A DNA stretch of 57,695 nucleotides from Sulfurimonas sp. (GTDB taxonomy: Bacteria; Campylobacterota; Campylobacteria; Campylobacterales; Sulfurimonadaceae): assembly GCA_028689055.1 (NCBI GenBank), contig JAQTWZ010000009.1, forward strand, positions 1 through 57,695, given 5' to 3'. This document shows, one piece after another, positions 1-10,635 of this stretch; positions within the stretch are counted from its first letter, which is position 1, and every line of letters starts with the position of its first letter. Below the pieces are notes generated by a model, which was not told the origin of the DNA, made no database searches, and was given only the letters and a program-made list of their open reading frames with translations. The translations under genes were made by a program, and so were the position numbers.

Positions 1-1123
1 CTCCAGCCGCCCAAACAGGCAGGATGATAAGCTCTGCCGCACCTTCAAAGCAAGTGATAAAGGCATCAAGATTGTCTATAGTACGCGAGTATTTGTGCGG
101 TTGCCAAATAACACTTATCTTCTCTATACCTTTGAGTGAAGCGTACTCTTTGACGGCTTTGAAGGTTGCTTTTATCTCAGTCGGATGATGCCCGTAGTCA
201 TCTATGATGATATTATTGTCTTCGAGGCTCACGATATCAAAACGCTTTTTGATACCCTTAAACGCAAGGATATTTGTACGGATAGTCTCTATATCCATAG
301 ACTCTTTTGCAGCAAGTATCGCCAAAGCCGCATCTAGTGCGATATGTTCTCCAAAACCCCACACATCAAAAGTCCCAAACTCTTTGAGGTCAAAACGGGT
401 GTGCGGCTCGTTGTTGATGAGGATATATTCGATGTTTTTTATATCTTTGCTAGGATAGAGCCAGTGCGCATCTATTTCGCCCACAAGTGTCGATAAAAAG
501 CTATCTTCTGCGTTTAAAACACGACAAGGCGCTGACTTGATGAAGGTCCTGTAAGAGTTATAAAAACTGTCATAGTTGTAGTCGTAATATTCCATATGTT
601 CAGGTTCTGCGTTTATGACGATAGCACAATGAGGATTTGAATTTAAAAAACTTCCATCACTCTCATCCGCTTCAAAAAGCATGATATCACTTTGTGCGTT
701 GTAGCGGACATTTGAGCCAAAAGATTTGGACTCTGCACCGATAATGGCTGAACCATCCATGATTGCGGTGAGGATAGCCGTCGTTGTACTTTTTCCATGA
801 GCGCCTGCAACAGAATAGACTTTTTTGTCATCAAGGATTTTGAGGAGTGCTTCACGGCGTGCGAGGACTTCTATACCTTTCTCTTTTGCTGCGACTATCT
901 CGGGATTGTCCGGACGGATGATAGCGGAGTGTACGACAAGGTCTTGGTCTGTGATGGCTTCATAGGTGTGGGGAACAGTGACTTTGATGCCAAGAGTACG
1001 AAGTTTTTTGACGATGAGGCTCTCAGAAATATCTGAACCGCTTATCTCATGCCCTTTAAAATGCATATATTGAGCGAGTCCTGAAATACCTATGCCGCCG
1101 ATGCCGATAAAATGAATCTTCAT
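1..1123 (-). CDS. murC: UDP-N-acetylmuramate--L-alanine ligase (3' end cut by window)
   Basis: Adds L-alanine to UDP-MurNAc in the cytoplasm, the first peptide step of peptidoglycan precursor synthesis. About 374 codons are visible, reading leftward off the window edge. The N-terminus has the glycine-rich UDP-binding fold GIGGIGISG (residues 7-15). The Mur-ligase ATP loop AGAHGKSTTT lies near residues 106-115, and later ESDGSF and the YGHHPTEI segment are typical of the MurC family. Family members are usually 430-460 residues, so roughly the last 60-80 are missing here. The start ATG is 4 bases after the stop of the upstream gene, which suggests a dapC-hypothetical-murC transcript. The identification is secure. 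Confidence 0.95.
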   Translation of the reverse strand, partial: MKIHFIGIGGIGISGLAQYMHFKGHEISGSDISESLIVKKLRTLGIKVTVPHTYEAITDQDLVVHSAIIRPDNPEIVAAKEKGIEVLARREALLKILDDKKVYSVAGAHGKSTTTAILTAIMDGSAIIGAESKSFGSNVRYNAQSDIMLFEADESDGSFLNSNPHCAIVINAEPEHMEYYDYNYDSFYNSYRTFIKSAPCRVLNAEDSFLSTLVGEIDAHWLYPSKDIKNIEYILINNEPHTRFDLKEFGTFDVWGFGEHIALDAALAILAAKESMDIETIRTNILAFKGIKKRFDIVSLEDNNIIIDDYGHHPTEIKATFKAVKEYASLKGIEKISVIWQPHKYSRTIDNLDAFITCFEGAAELIILPVWAAG

Positions 1124-1127
1124 ACTG

Positions 1128-1631
1128 TTATTCTCCCTTTTCTTGGGAATTATCAAGCAATTTTTGTGCCTCTTTGCTAAAGCAGCTGATATAAAAAGTA
1201 CCTGCGTTTTGGGTTGCATCGATATCGGCTATCTTGTCGAGAAAATCATCAAAAGAGAGTTCTTCTGCCGAAGCTTGCCAGTGAAATTTGAGTGCGGCTG
1301 AGAATTTTTTGTCATTGCTAAGTCCGCTGAGAACTTCAAAAAGTGCGCTTGCGTCTTGGCGTTTGTCCGCGCTGTAATGCTCTATCGCATACTCATAGAG
1401 TGCGCGAAGCGTTGCAAAATCTTGTACTTCATTCATATCCATCACGCGATGGACTTCGAGTGTTTCTGTGAGTCGCTCAAGTGCGAGGTCAAGTATGTTG
1501 GCATAAAAAGCGTGCAGCATCTCTTCATCCAGAAGCTCATGTGCTTCTTGCTCAAAAAGATACAGAGATGCGATATCCGAGTTTTGTTGGGCTGTTAAAA
1601 CTTTCGCTTTGAACTCTTCTATACTATTCAC
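1128..1631 (-). CDS. conserved hypothetical protein, acidic and helical
   Basis: A 167-residue soluble protein that I do not recognise. It is acidic and leucine/alanine-rich with predicted helices throughout, and shows no signal peptide, membrane segment or catalytic motif. Its start overlaps the last 8 bases of dapC and it ends 4 bases before murC, so it is almost certainly co-transcribed and translationally coupled with them. The context hints at a role tied to cell-wall precursor supply, but nothing in the sequence shows one. Confidence 0.8.
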   Translation of the reverse strand: MNSIEEFKAKVLTAQQNSDIASLYLFEQEAHELLDEEMLHAFYANILDLALERLTETLEVHRVMDMNEVQDFATLRALYEYAIEHYSADKRQDASALFEVLSGLSNDKKFSAALKFHWQASAEELSFDDFLDKIADIDATQNAGTFYISCFSKEAQKLLDNSQEKGE

Positions 1632-2763
1632 CTAAACACTCCTTGATACGCAAAAGCGCTTCTTTTGTTTTTTCTGGATTTTCTACAAGTGCGATACGCA
1701 CAAAATCTTTGCCCGGATTTTCTCCATGAGCGTCTTGGCGTGCGAGGTATTCACCCGGAAGGACTTTTACATTGTACTCTTTATAAAGTTTTTGTGTAAA
1801 CGCAAGAGCATCTGCGACTTTGAGCCAGATATAAAAAGTCGCCTCAGGCATATCAATACCCAAAATCTCTTTTGCAAGAGCGAAGTTTTTTTTGTAAATA
1901 TCTCTTGAATCGGCGACATGAGCCTCATCACTCCATGCCGATGCAGCCGCACTTTGAAGTGGAAGCGGAGAGGCACAGCCGATGTAAGTTCTATATTTTA
2001 TATATTCTGAGAGTATCGCTGCATCACCTGCGATAAAACCTGAACGAAGTCCCGGAGCTGAAGAGCGTTTGGAGATGGAGTTGATGACGATAACGTTTTT
2101 AAAGTCATCATTTCCTGCAAAAGTAGAAGCCTCCAAAAGTGAAGGAATAGCTTTGCCTGTATAGATTTCGCTGTAACACTCATCATTGAGAAGGACAAAG
2201 TCATGTTTGAGGGCGAGTTTGACCCACACAGCCAACTCTTCTATACTCAAAACACTTGAAGTTGGGTTGTTTGGAAAATTGAGTATCACGAGGTCGCATT
2301 GACTGAGCTGCGTTTCATCTATCTCAGGTTTGAAGTTGTTTGCTTCTGTAAGGTTGAGATGGATGACATGAGCACGAGAGGCAATAGCCGCACCTTCATA
2401 TATCTGATAAAAAGGGTTTGTATAAGCCATCACAGGCTCTTTGATATCAAAAAGCAAAAACTGCGGAAAATTGAAAAGCACTTCGCGTGTCCCAAAAGTA
2501 GGGATAAGTTGCGAAGGTTTGAGTTGTGTGTGAAATCGTGTAGCGATGAATTGCAATTGCGCTTGGATCAGACTCTCTTCACCTGCAGTTTTTGGATATT
2601 TTTGCAGCAGTGCACTATTGTCGCACAAGGCTTTTTGTATAAACGCAGGTGTCTCAAACTGCGGTTCACCGATGGTGAGCGCGATAGGAGCGTAGTGCTT
2701 GGTTACTTCAATGTTTTGGAGTAAATGGTTGAGTTTTTCAAATGGATAGGGTTCAAAATTCAT
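1624..2763 (-). CDS. dapC: succinyldiaminopimelate transaminase-type aminotransferase
   Basis: A class I/II pyridoxal-phosphate aminotransferase of 379 residues, the expected family length. Seen: the NFPNNPTSS motif (about 162-170), the cofactor-contacting Asp194 in LNDECYSE, and the Schiff-base Lys232 in NSISKRSSAPGLRSG. This subgroup in Campylobacterota is assigned as N-succinyl-diaminopimelate aminotransferase, which makes meso-diaminopimelate for lysine and the peptidoglycan stem peptide. That fits murC downstream. Substrate specificity is inferred from family resemblance and context; other aminotransferase activities cannot be excluded from sequence alone. Confidence 0.85.
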   Translation of the reverse strand: MNFEPYPFEKLNHLLQNIEVTKHYAPIALTIGEPQFETPAFIQKALCDNSALLQKYPKTAGEESLIQAQLQFIATRFHTQLKPSQLIPTFGTREVLFNFPQFLLFDIKEPVMAYTNPFYQIYEGAAIASRAHVIHLNLTEANNFKPEIDETQLSQCDLVILNFPNNPTSSVLSIEELAVWVKLALKHDFVLLNDECYSEIYTGKAIPSLLEASTFAGNDDFKNVIVINSISKRSSAPGLRSGFIAGDAAILSEYIKYRTYIGCASPLPLQSAAASAWSDEAHVADSRDIYKKNFALAKEILGIDMPEATFYIWLKVADALAFTQKLYKEYNVKVLPGEYLARQDAHGENPGKDFVRIALVENPEKTKEALLRIKECLGE

Positions 2764-2920
2764 AAAGTTTTCGCTTTTTTAAAATGTGGAATTGTAGCAA
2801 AAATTAGTTAAAGAGAGTTTGGCTTGAAGCTCATTTCTTTTCTAAGATTTCTTAAGCTGTTGAAAAGTAGCAGAACACTACAATGATTTTTTCGTTTATT
2901 GATATAGGAGAGAAGAGTAT
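2764..2920. other. divergent promoter region dapC / L,D-transpeptidase
   Basis: 157 AT-rich bases between two divergent genes, so both promoters should lie here. A ribosome-binding sequence AGGAG is visible at 2906-2910 for the rightward gene. No operator was recognised. Confidence 0.4.
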
Positions 2921-2923
2921 TTG

Positions 2924-4636
2924 ATGTTCCGATATACATTGTTTCTCCTGTTTTTTAGCAGTTTTTTATTCGCAGAGATTGCTGAGATGTCTGTCTCTAT
3001 TATGCCTCAAAGAAGTCGGGCGACTTTGGCGGAGAATCATCTTTGCAAACATCAGGATTTACTGCAAAAATCAGATCTTTTGATGGGTTTGAAGAGTCCT
3101 GCGCAGAGCCTTGCGTTTTATCAGCAGCACTGTAAAAATAAAAATACCTTTGTTTGGTTTGATGGATCTCTCAGACTCCATGAATCGGCACATGAGCTCA
3201 TAGAAGAGATACAAAACTCCTATGAACATGGCTTGAGTCCAAAGAGATATCACTCCAAAGAGATAGAAAAAAACATCATAAAAATCGCTCAAAATACTTT
3301 TACAAATCCGCAGGAAAAAATCAAAATCTATAATCGTCTTGATTTGCTTTTGAGTGATGCATATTTGACATTGGCTTATGAACTTTATTATGGATTTACA
3401 AATTGGGAAGCCTTTGAAAAAGGAACAACTGATGCAAAATTTGAGTGGGAAAGAACACAAAAAAGTGCTTTGAATCCTGTGCCATATCTACTAAAAAATC
3501 TCAAACAAAACTCCATAGCAGACTCTCTAAAAATTTTAAATCCTGATTTTTCGGAGTATAAAAGACTCAAAGAGGCTTTGCGGTTTTATAGAAAACTTGA
3601 GGCAAAAGGTGGATGGAATGCGATACCTTTTGGTCCACCTATTGGCATCGACCAGCGGGATACAAGAGTAATAGAGATAAAAAAAAGACTTTTTTTGAGC
3701 GCTGACCTGGAGGAGATGAGCTATCCTGAAAATGTTGTTTATGATGAAGCACCAGTGATAAAAGCAATCAAATCTTTGCAACAAAGATACAATCTTAAGC
3801 CGGATGGACTTATCGGAACAAAAACCATCAGCGCACTCAATATCCCGCCATCGGTGATAATCAAAAAAATCATCCTCAATATGGAGCGATTTCGATGGCT
3901 TGGAAGAGGGCTTGAAAAGTCTGAGGGATATATAGATATCAATATCCCTGCGTTTAGAATGCGGGTCTATGAGCACGCTCAAGAAGTGATGCAAATGCCC
4001 GTCATCGTAGGCAAAAAAGAGAGAGCGACACCCATTTTGAGTTCTTATCTCTCTTATGCGGTTTTACGTCCGACATGGACGGCACCCCAAACGATAGTCA
4101 AAGAAGATATTTTGGCAAACGGCAATATGCAAGAGTATCTGCAAAACCATAATATGAAAGTTTTTACTATGCAAGAGGGTGCAAAAGTGGATGTCAATCC
4201 AGATGAGGTAGAGTGGGCGGATTATGCACAAAAGGAGTATGTTCCCTTTTTGTTTCGAGCAGATGCCGGCAAATCCAATCCTTTGGGTGGAGTGAAGTTT
4301 ATGTTTAACAACAAATACTCCATCTATATGCATGACACCAATCAGCCGGCTCTTTTTGGGAGTCACAGCCGGGCGTTTAGTTCAGGCTGTATCCGCTTAC
4401 ATGCGCCGATGAAACTCTTAAAGTATCTTCTGGAGGATGATGCTGCAAGTACTCTTTTGGCACAAGAAGAACTCCCCGATCAGGTAGTGCAAATCAAAAA
4501 AAAGCTGCCGATATTGATTCGATATATGAGTGTAGAAGTGGATGAAGAGAATAAAATTCATCTGTTTGAGGATGTTTACGGATATGACGCAAGGCATATT
4601 TTGGCACTCAAAAATATGCCTGAGTTGGGGTTTTAA
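2924..4636 (+). CDS. L,D-transpeptidase, YcbB/LdtD-like, exported
   Basis: Makes or remodels 3-3 peptidoglycan cross-links in the periplasm. The protein has about 570 residues. A signal peptide (FRYTLFLLFFSSFLFAE) is followed by the YcbB-type scaffold region, a peptidoglycan-binding motif (LKPDGLIGTKTISALN, about residues 290-305) and a YkuD catalytic domain. The active-site motif is SGCIRLH, with nucleophile Cys489 and the conserved Arg491. ATG at 2924 is chosen; TTG at 2921 is also possible and closer to the AGGAG at 2906-2910. It stands alone, divergent from the murC/dapC unit, which also serves the cell wall. Confidence 0.88.
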   Translation: MFRYTLFLLFFSSFLFAEIAEMSVSIMPQRSRATLAENHLCKHQDLLQKSDLLMGLKSPAQSLAFYQQHCKNKNTFVWFDGSLRLHESAHELIEEIQNSYEHGLSPKRYHSKEIEKNIIKIAQNTFTNPQEKIKIYNRLDLLLSDAYLTLAYELYYGFTNWEAFEKGTTDAKFEWERTQKSALNPVPYLLKNLKQNSIADSLKILNPDFSEYKRLKEALRFYRKLEAKGGWNAIPFGPPIGIDQRDTRVIEIKKRLFLSADLEEMSYPENVVYDEAPVIKAIKSLQQRYNLKPDGLIGTKTISALNIPPSVIIKKIILNMERFRWLGRGLEKSEGYIDINIPAFRMRVYEHAQEVMQMPVIVGKKERATPILSSYLSYAVLRPTWTAPQTIVKEDILANGNMQEYLQNHNMKVFTMQEGAKVDVNPDEVEWADYAQKEYVPFLFRADAGKSNPLGGVKFMFNNKYSIYMHDTNQPALFGSHSRAFSSGCIRLHAPMKLLKYLLEDDAASTLLAQEELPDQVVQIKKKLPILIRYMSVEVDEENKIHLFEDVYGYDARHILALKNMPELGF

Positions 4637-4731
4637 AGAAAAATAAAAAGTAAATTATTACAAAAAAAATTACAACTGCAAGAATAAAAAAATGTTGTAC
4701 AATTCGCAATTCAATTTAAAGGATGAACCAA

Positions 4732-5025
4732 ATGAAAATAGTACTATCAATCGCCCTCGCACTTTTCCTTCTCGGATGTAGTGAAGATAAAGCAGCAACA
4801 GCTGTAGAAAACAACGACAGTGTTGTAGTTGAGCAGAGTGCTCCAGCGGTAGAAACTCCAGCGGTAGAAACACCAGCAGCAGTAGTAGAAACTCCAGCAG
4901 TAGAAACTCCGGCAGTTGTAGAAGAAGCTACAAACGCAGCAACTGATGCAACAAACACAGCTGTTGAAACTACAGACGCTGCAACTCAAGTTGTAGAAGA
5001 TGCAGCAGCAGATAAAAACGACTAA
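4732..5025 (+). CDS. small lipoprotein with Pro/Ala/Val/Glu/Thr repeats
   Basis: A 97-residue protein starting at ATG 4732, supported by AAAGGA at 4717-4722 (an ATG 9 bases earlier is too close to it). The N-terminus is a lipoprotein signal with lipobox LLGC, lipidated Cys at residue 16. The rest is low complexity: several PAVET-type units from an imperfect 15-bp DNA repeat, then an Ala/Thr-rich tail. No catalytic domain is present. Its first 20 residues almost match those of the cytochrome lipoprotein that starts 10 bases after its stop, so the pair looks like a duplication. A periplasmic spacer or anchor role is only a guess. Confidence 0.8.
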   Translation: MKIVLSIALALFLLGCSEDKAATAVENNDSVVVEQSAPAVETPAVETPAAVVETPAVETPAVVEEATNAATDATNTAVETTDAATQVVEDAAADKND

Positions 5026-5034
5026 GAAGAAACA

Positions 5035-5532
5035 ATGAAAATAGTTCTCTCTGCGCTTTTGGCACTTTTCCTTTTAGGATGTAGTGAGGATAAAGCGACT
5101 ACAAATATGGCAGATACTCAAAGCGTTGTTGCAGAAAAAACCGAGCTTGTCAAAAGCACGGTGGACGAAGCGGCTAAAGCAGCTGAAATTGTTGTCAAAG
5201 AAGCAACAAAAGAGGCTGAGACGACTGCGGTAGAAGCGCAGAATGTAGTCCAAGAAGTCAAAGCGACGGCAGAAGAGACTATAAAAGAAAATGTTTCTGG
5301 CGCAGACTTATTTAAAGCATGTGCGAGTTGTCATGGTCAAAAAGGTGAAAAACCTGCCCTTGGAAAATCTCAGATTATTACAGGTTGGTCTGCTGCTAAA
5401 GTTGCAGCAGCACTTCATGGGTACAAAGATGGTACATACGGCGCAGCGATGAAATCCGTGATGAAAGGTCAGGTGTCAAAATTAAACGATGCCCAGATCC
5501 AAGTACTCTCAGACTATATCTCTACACTTTAA
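5035..5532 (+). CDS. c-type cytochrome lipoprotein
   Basis: A 165-residue exported electron carrier. It has a lipoprotein signal (MKIVLSALLALFLLGC, lipidated Cys16), an Ala/Glu/Lys/Val-rich linker (about 25-85) and a class I cytochrome c domain. The haem is attached at CASCH (Cys96, Cys99, His100), and MKSVMKGQ offers likely axial methionines before the C-terminal helix DAQIQVLSDYIS. It resembles the small cytochrome c553-type proteins of Campylobacterota. It follows the repeat lipoprotein by 10 bases and shares its signal sequence. A hairpin terminator follows at 5538-5580. Confidence 0.9.
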   Translation: MKIVLSALLALFLLGCSEDKATTNMADTQSVVAEKTELVKSTVDEAAKAAEIVVKEATKEAETTAVEAQNVVQEVKATAEETIKENVSGADLFKACASCHGQKGEKPALGKSQIITGWSAAKVAAALHGYKDGTYGAAMKSVMKGQVSKLNDAQIQVLSDYISTL

Positions 5533-5537
5533 AAACT

Positions 5538-5580
5538 ATTCCAAAATGTCTCTCTTAAAGGGCATTTTTGGAATTTCTCT
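5538..5580 (+). terminator. rho-independent terminator after cytochrome lipoprotein
   Basis: Inverted arms ATTCCAAAATG (5538-5548) and CATTTTTGGAAT (5563-5574), with one bulged base, are followed by TTTCTCT. The position 6 bases after the stop codon fits termination of the two-lipoprotein transcript. Confidence 0.6.
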
Positions 5581-6009
5581 CTTGGAATCCCTCTATTGGC
5601 TTAAAATAATCTCTCGTTCAAAAGACTTTGCCAACAACCATATAAACAGTCAATAAATCTATTCCGTTCAATGTTATTAAATAAAAAAGCTTTGAACTAT
5701 TTTATAGTAATTTTAATATTGATGCTATTCTAAAAAAGATGCAAAAATTATTTATGACTATACCTACAACTATTAGACTAAATAAACAAAATAGAAAAAG
5801 ATTAGACAAGGATAAAGACAAATTTACAATTTTATAAATTCCGCTAATTATCTTAAAAGAAAAAAAAGGTTAAGAGCTAGCAGTAAAAGCGGATAAATGG
5901 AGTAGTCAAAAATCATAAAATATAAAAAGAAGAGATGAGATTAATAATTAATCACCCTCATAGTATAAAGAACTATGATTTCAGGCACAATAGCACAAAG
6001 GCAATAATT
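5581..6009. other. AT-rich intergenic region upstream of zwf
   Basis: About 430 very AT-rich bases with no convincing gene. A stop-bounded stretch at 5724-5838 translates to a piece (LPTTIRLNKQNRKRLDK) that loosely resembles the start of a ribbon-helix-helix antitoxin, but it lacks a usable start and ends after 27 further codons; it may be a relic. The zwf operon promoter should lie here; no operator was recognised. Confidence 0.35.
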
Positions 6010-7473
6010 ATGATTGAAAATAAAGTATGTGACATTATCATTTTTGGCGGTCATGGGGATCTTGCGTTGCGCAAGCTTATGCCGGCACTCTACCATCTCT
6101 GTCATGATGGGCATATCCCTCAGGAGAGCCGTATCATCTCTGTATCTCGGGATGATTCGACTCAAGAGGCGCACATCGCGCTCATGGAAGAAAAACTCAA
6201 ACTCAACCTCAAAGATGACTGTTTTGACGTGGAATATTTTGAGACTTTTAAAAAGTATCTTTATTATGTAAAAGCGGACTTGAAAGAGAGTGATAGTTAC
6301 AAAGATCTGGCATCACTGCTCGCAGGACATGAAGAGAATGAGCGCATCAACTATCTTTCCACTTCACCTTCACTTTTTGGGACTATATGTAAGTCGCTTC
6401 ATGAGTTTGACCTTATCACGCCACAATCCCGTGTCGTTTTGGAAAAACCAATAGGGAGAGATCTCGCATCTTCTCGTGTGATAAATGAAGAAGTAGCCAA
6501 ACATTTTGCGGAGTCGGCAATCTTTAGGATAGATCACTACCTTGGAAAAGATACGGTGCAAAACATCCTTGCACTGCGTTTTTCCAATATGCTTTTTGCT
6601 CCTATCTGGAATGCACAGTACATCGACCATATACAGATAACTGTCGCTGAAAGTGTGGGTCTTGAAGGGCGTTGGGACTACTACAACGAATATGGCGCAA
6701 TGCGTGATATGATTCAAAACCACCTGATGCAGCTTCTTTGTCTTTTGACTATGGAGCCACCGTGTTCTCTTGAGGGTGATGCCGTGCGTGATGAGAAACT
6801 CAAAGTCATCCGTTCTTTGCGCCCGATAGAAGGGGAGGACCTCCTCACAAAAACCGTACGCGGACAATACAGCGCAGGTGCAATCAACAAAGAGGCAGTT
6901 CCCGGCTTTTTTGAAGAAGAGGGCGGCAGTCCAAAAAGTGACACGGAGACCTTCGCAGCTCTTCGCGTGGATATAGACAACTGGCGCTGGTACAATGTGC
7001 CAATCTATCTCAGAACGGGTAAACGCATGAGCAAACGCTACAGTGAAATCGTGGTGGATTTCAAAGAGATACCACACTCGATTTTCCCAAACAAAGGCTC
7101 ATGTATCGACTCAAACAAGCTTGTAATACGCTTACAACCTGATGAGAGTATCTCGATGTTTATCATGAATAAAGTCCCCGGACTCACAGACGGTATGCGT
7201 CTGCAAAAAGTCAAACTTGACCTCAAAGCTGCTGAAGATGCACCACGTGTACCCGATGCTTATGAGTATCTTTTGCTTGATGTGGTACGCAATCATGCGG
7301 CGCTTTTTATGCGTCGTGATGAGGTCGAAGCTGCATGGATATGGGCAGATACCATCCTAGATGGCTGGTGCAAAAACGAGATAAAACCAAAAGCTTATCC
7401 AGCCGGTACAAACGGACCTGCAGCTTCTATCGCAATGATAGAAAAAGACGGGAGAAGCTGGTATGGCGAATAA
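6010..7473 (+). CDS. zwf: glucose-6-phosphate 1-dehydrogenase
   Basis: Oxidises glucose-6-phosphate to 6-phosphogluconolactone with NAD(P)+, the entry to the Entner-Doudoroff route here. I use ATG 6010 (487 residues, normal family length). An upstream in-frame ATG at 5935 would add 25 residues before the dinucleotide-binding fold, which begins directly after MIENKVCDIIIF. Seen: GGHGDLA (13-19) and the substrate/catalytic motif RIDHYLGK (173-180), both intact. The gene overlaps pgl by 11 bases, the first of three coupled junctions in the operon. Identification is secure; the start is less so. Confidence 0.94.
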   Translation: MIENKVCDIIIFGGHGDLALRKLMPALYHLCHDGHIPQESRIISVSRDDSTQEAHIALMEEKLKLNLKDDCFDVEYFETFKKYLYYVKADLKESDSYKDLASLLAGHEENERINYLSTSPSLFGTICKSLHEFDLITPQSRVVLEKPIGRDLASSRVINEEVAKHFAESAIFRIDHYLGKDTVQNILALRFSNMLFAPIWNAQYIDHIQITVAESVGLEGRWDYYNEYGAMRDMIQNHLMQLLCLLTMEPPCSLEGDAVRDEKLKVIRSLRPIEGEDLLTKTVRGQYSAGAINKEAVPGFFEEEGGSPKSDTETFAALRVDIDNWRWYNVPIYLRTGKRMSKRYSEIVVDFKEIPHSIFPNKGSCIDSNKLVIRLQPDESISMFIMNKVPGLTDGMRLQKVKLDLKAAEDAPRVPDAYEYLLLDVVRNHAALFMRRDEVEAAWIWADTILDGWCKNEIKPKAYPAGTNGPAASIAMIEKDGRSWYGE

Positions 7474-8153
7474 TCATTTTATATTAAACGAGTTTGCCTC
7501 CAAAGAAGAACTCGTAGATACTCTTGCCGAAAAAATCCTTCATGAGCTCGACCTTGCCATACAAGAAAAAGGTCACGCCTCCCTAGCGCTCTCTGGAGGT
7601 TCTACTCCAAAAAAACTTTTCGTAGCACTCTCAAATAGCGACTTTGCTTGGGAGAGAGTCACTGTAACTTTGGTCGATGAGCGCTGGGTAGATCCTCTCA
7701 GTGAACAAAGCAATGAAAAACTGCTCAAAGAGTATCTGCTTCAAAACTATGCCGCCAAAGCAAAATTTATCCCGCTCAAGAGCCATTTTGCAAGAGCAAA
7801 AGAGGCTCTTGCGGCTTTGGAGATCATCTTGGGTGAGTTTATCAAACATCTCGACGTGGTCGTACTTGGGATGGGCGAAGACGCGCATACAGCTTCGTTT
7901 TTTCCAAACGCAGAGGAGTTAGACTTTGCGCTCAACACCAAAGATCTCTGTTGTGCTACAACCGCATCCCATGAGCCAAAAGAGCGTATAACACTCTCAC
8001 GTCTTTTTTTGCTCGGAGCAAAGAGTCTGATTTTGCATATCGAAGGCAAAAAGAAAAAAGAGATCTTCCTAAACGCAGCTAAGTCCGATGATACCAAAAT
8101 GATGCCCATCATCGCTATGATGCAACAAACAAATCCACTCCTAGAGGTCTATT

Positions 8154-8164
<11 letters not shown>
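7463..8164 (+). CDS. pgl: 6-phosphogluconolactonase
   Basis: Hydrolyses 6-phosphogluconolactone to 6-phosphogluconate. The 233-residue protein belongs to the DevB/SOL family, with the sugar-phosphate loop SGGSTPK (about 44-50), VDERWVD and the GMGEDAHTASFFP segment that carries the catalytic His. It overlaps zwf and edd by 11 bases each, so the pathway enzymes are translated in order. Confidence 0.93.
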
Positions 8165-9988
<1,824 letters not shown>

Positions 9989-9995
<7 letters not shown>

Positions 9996-10609
9996 GTGCT
10001 CGTAAAGTGATGCAAATTTCACAAATCATTCCTGTTATCAGCGTACAAAGTGTCGAAGAAGCGCTGCGTTTGGCTGAGGCTTTGATGCTTGGCGGTGTCA
10101 ATATCTTTGAGATAACACTTCGTACCGCTTGCGCGCTTGATGCTATCAAAGCAGTCGCACATGAGTTTCCGGAGGCTATGACGGGTGCAGGAACTGTGCT
10201 AAACGCAGACCAGTTTCAACGCGTCGAAGATATGGGCGCGCGTTTTGCCATCAGTCCGGGTCTCACACATGAGCTGGCATACTACAAAAACTCTATCCCG
10301 CTGCTTCCCGGCGTGGCTACAGCAAGTGAGATCATGAAAGGTTTGGAGTATGGCTACGATGCTTTTAAACTTTTTCCCGCAAATATCGTAGGCGGCGTAG
10401 AAGCCATCAAAGCCTTTGGCGCACCGTTTAGGGATGTCGTATTTTGTCCTACAGGCGGCGTAAACGCAGGCAATGCAAAAGAGTATTTGGCTTTGGAAAA
10501 TGTTTTGTGTGTCGGTGGAAGTTGGATAGTTCCTACAAAACTGATACAAGAGCAGAATTTCAAAGAGATCACCAAAATAACGCAAGAAGCACTGCTTGCT
10601 TTGAGATAG
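9989..10609 (+). CDS. eda: KDPG aldolase (2-dehydro-3-deoxyphosphogluconate aldolase)
   Basis: Cleaves KDPG to pyruvate and glyceraldehyde-3-phosphate. The start is ATG 9989, preceded by a strong GGAGGAG at 9978-9984; this gives 206 residues, the family norm. Seen: the general base motif EITLRT and the Schiff-base lysine in KLFPAN, then FCPTGGV for phosphate binding. It overlaps the edd stop codon. The Entner-Doudoroff set zwf-pgl-edd-eda is therefore complete and contiguous. Confidence 0.94.
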
Positions 10610-10635
10610 TCAAACACAAAAAAAAAGGAGAGCGT

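Noticed and set aside
204-458. 84-codon frame opposite murC
   Set aside because: Antisense shadow of a well-conserved gene.
3071-3460. 129-codon frame opposite the L,D-transpeptidase
   Set aside because: Antisense shadow; its residues do not form a recognisable protein.
4840-4925. Repeat tract in the small lipoprotein as a phase-variation switch
   Set aside because: The units are imperfect and multiples of three bases, so length changes would stay in frame.
5724-5838. Ribbon-helix-helix-like peptide upstream of zwf
   Set aside because: No usable start codon, short, and the similarity rests on a few charged residues.
10444-10635. N-terminal extension of alanine dehydrogenase
   Set aside because: The extension overlaps eda in another frame and precedes the canonical MYIGVPKE start, which has its own strong ribosome-binding site.
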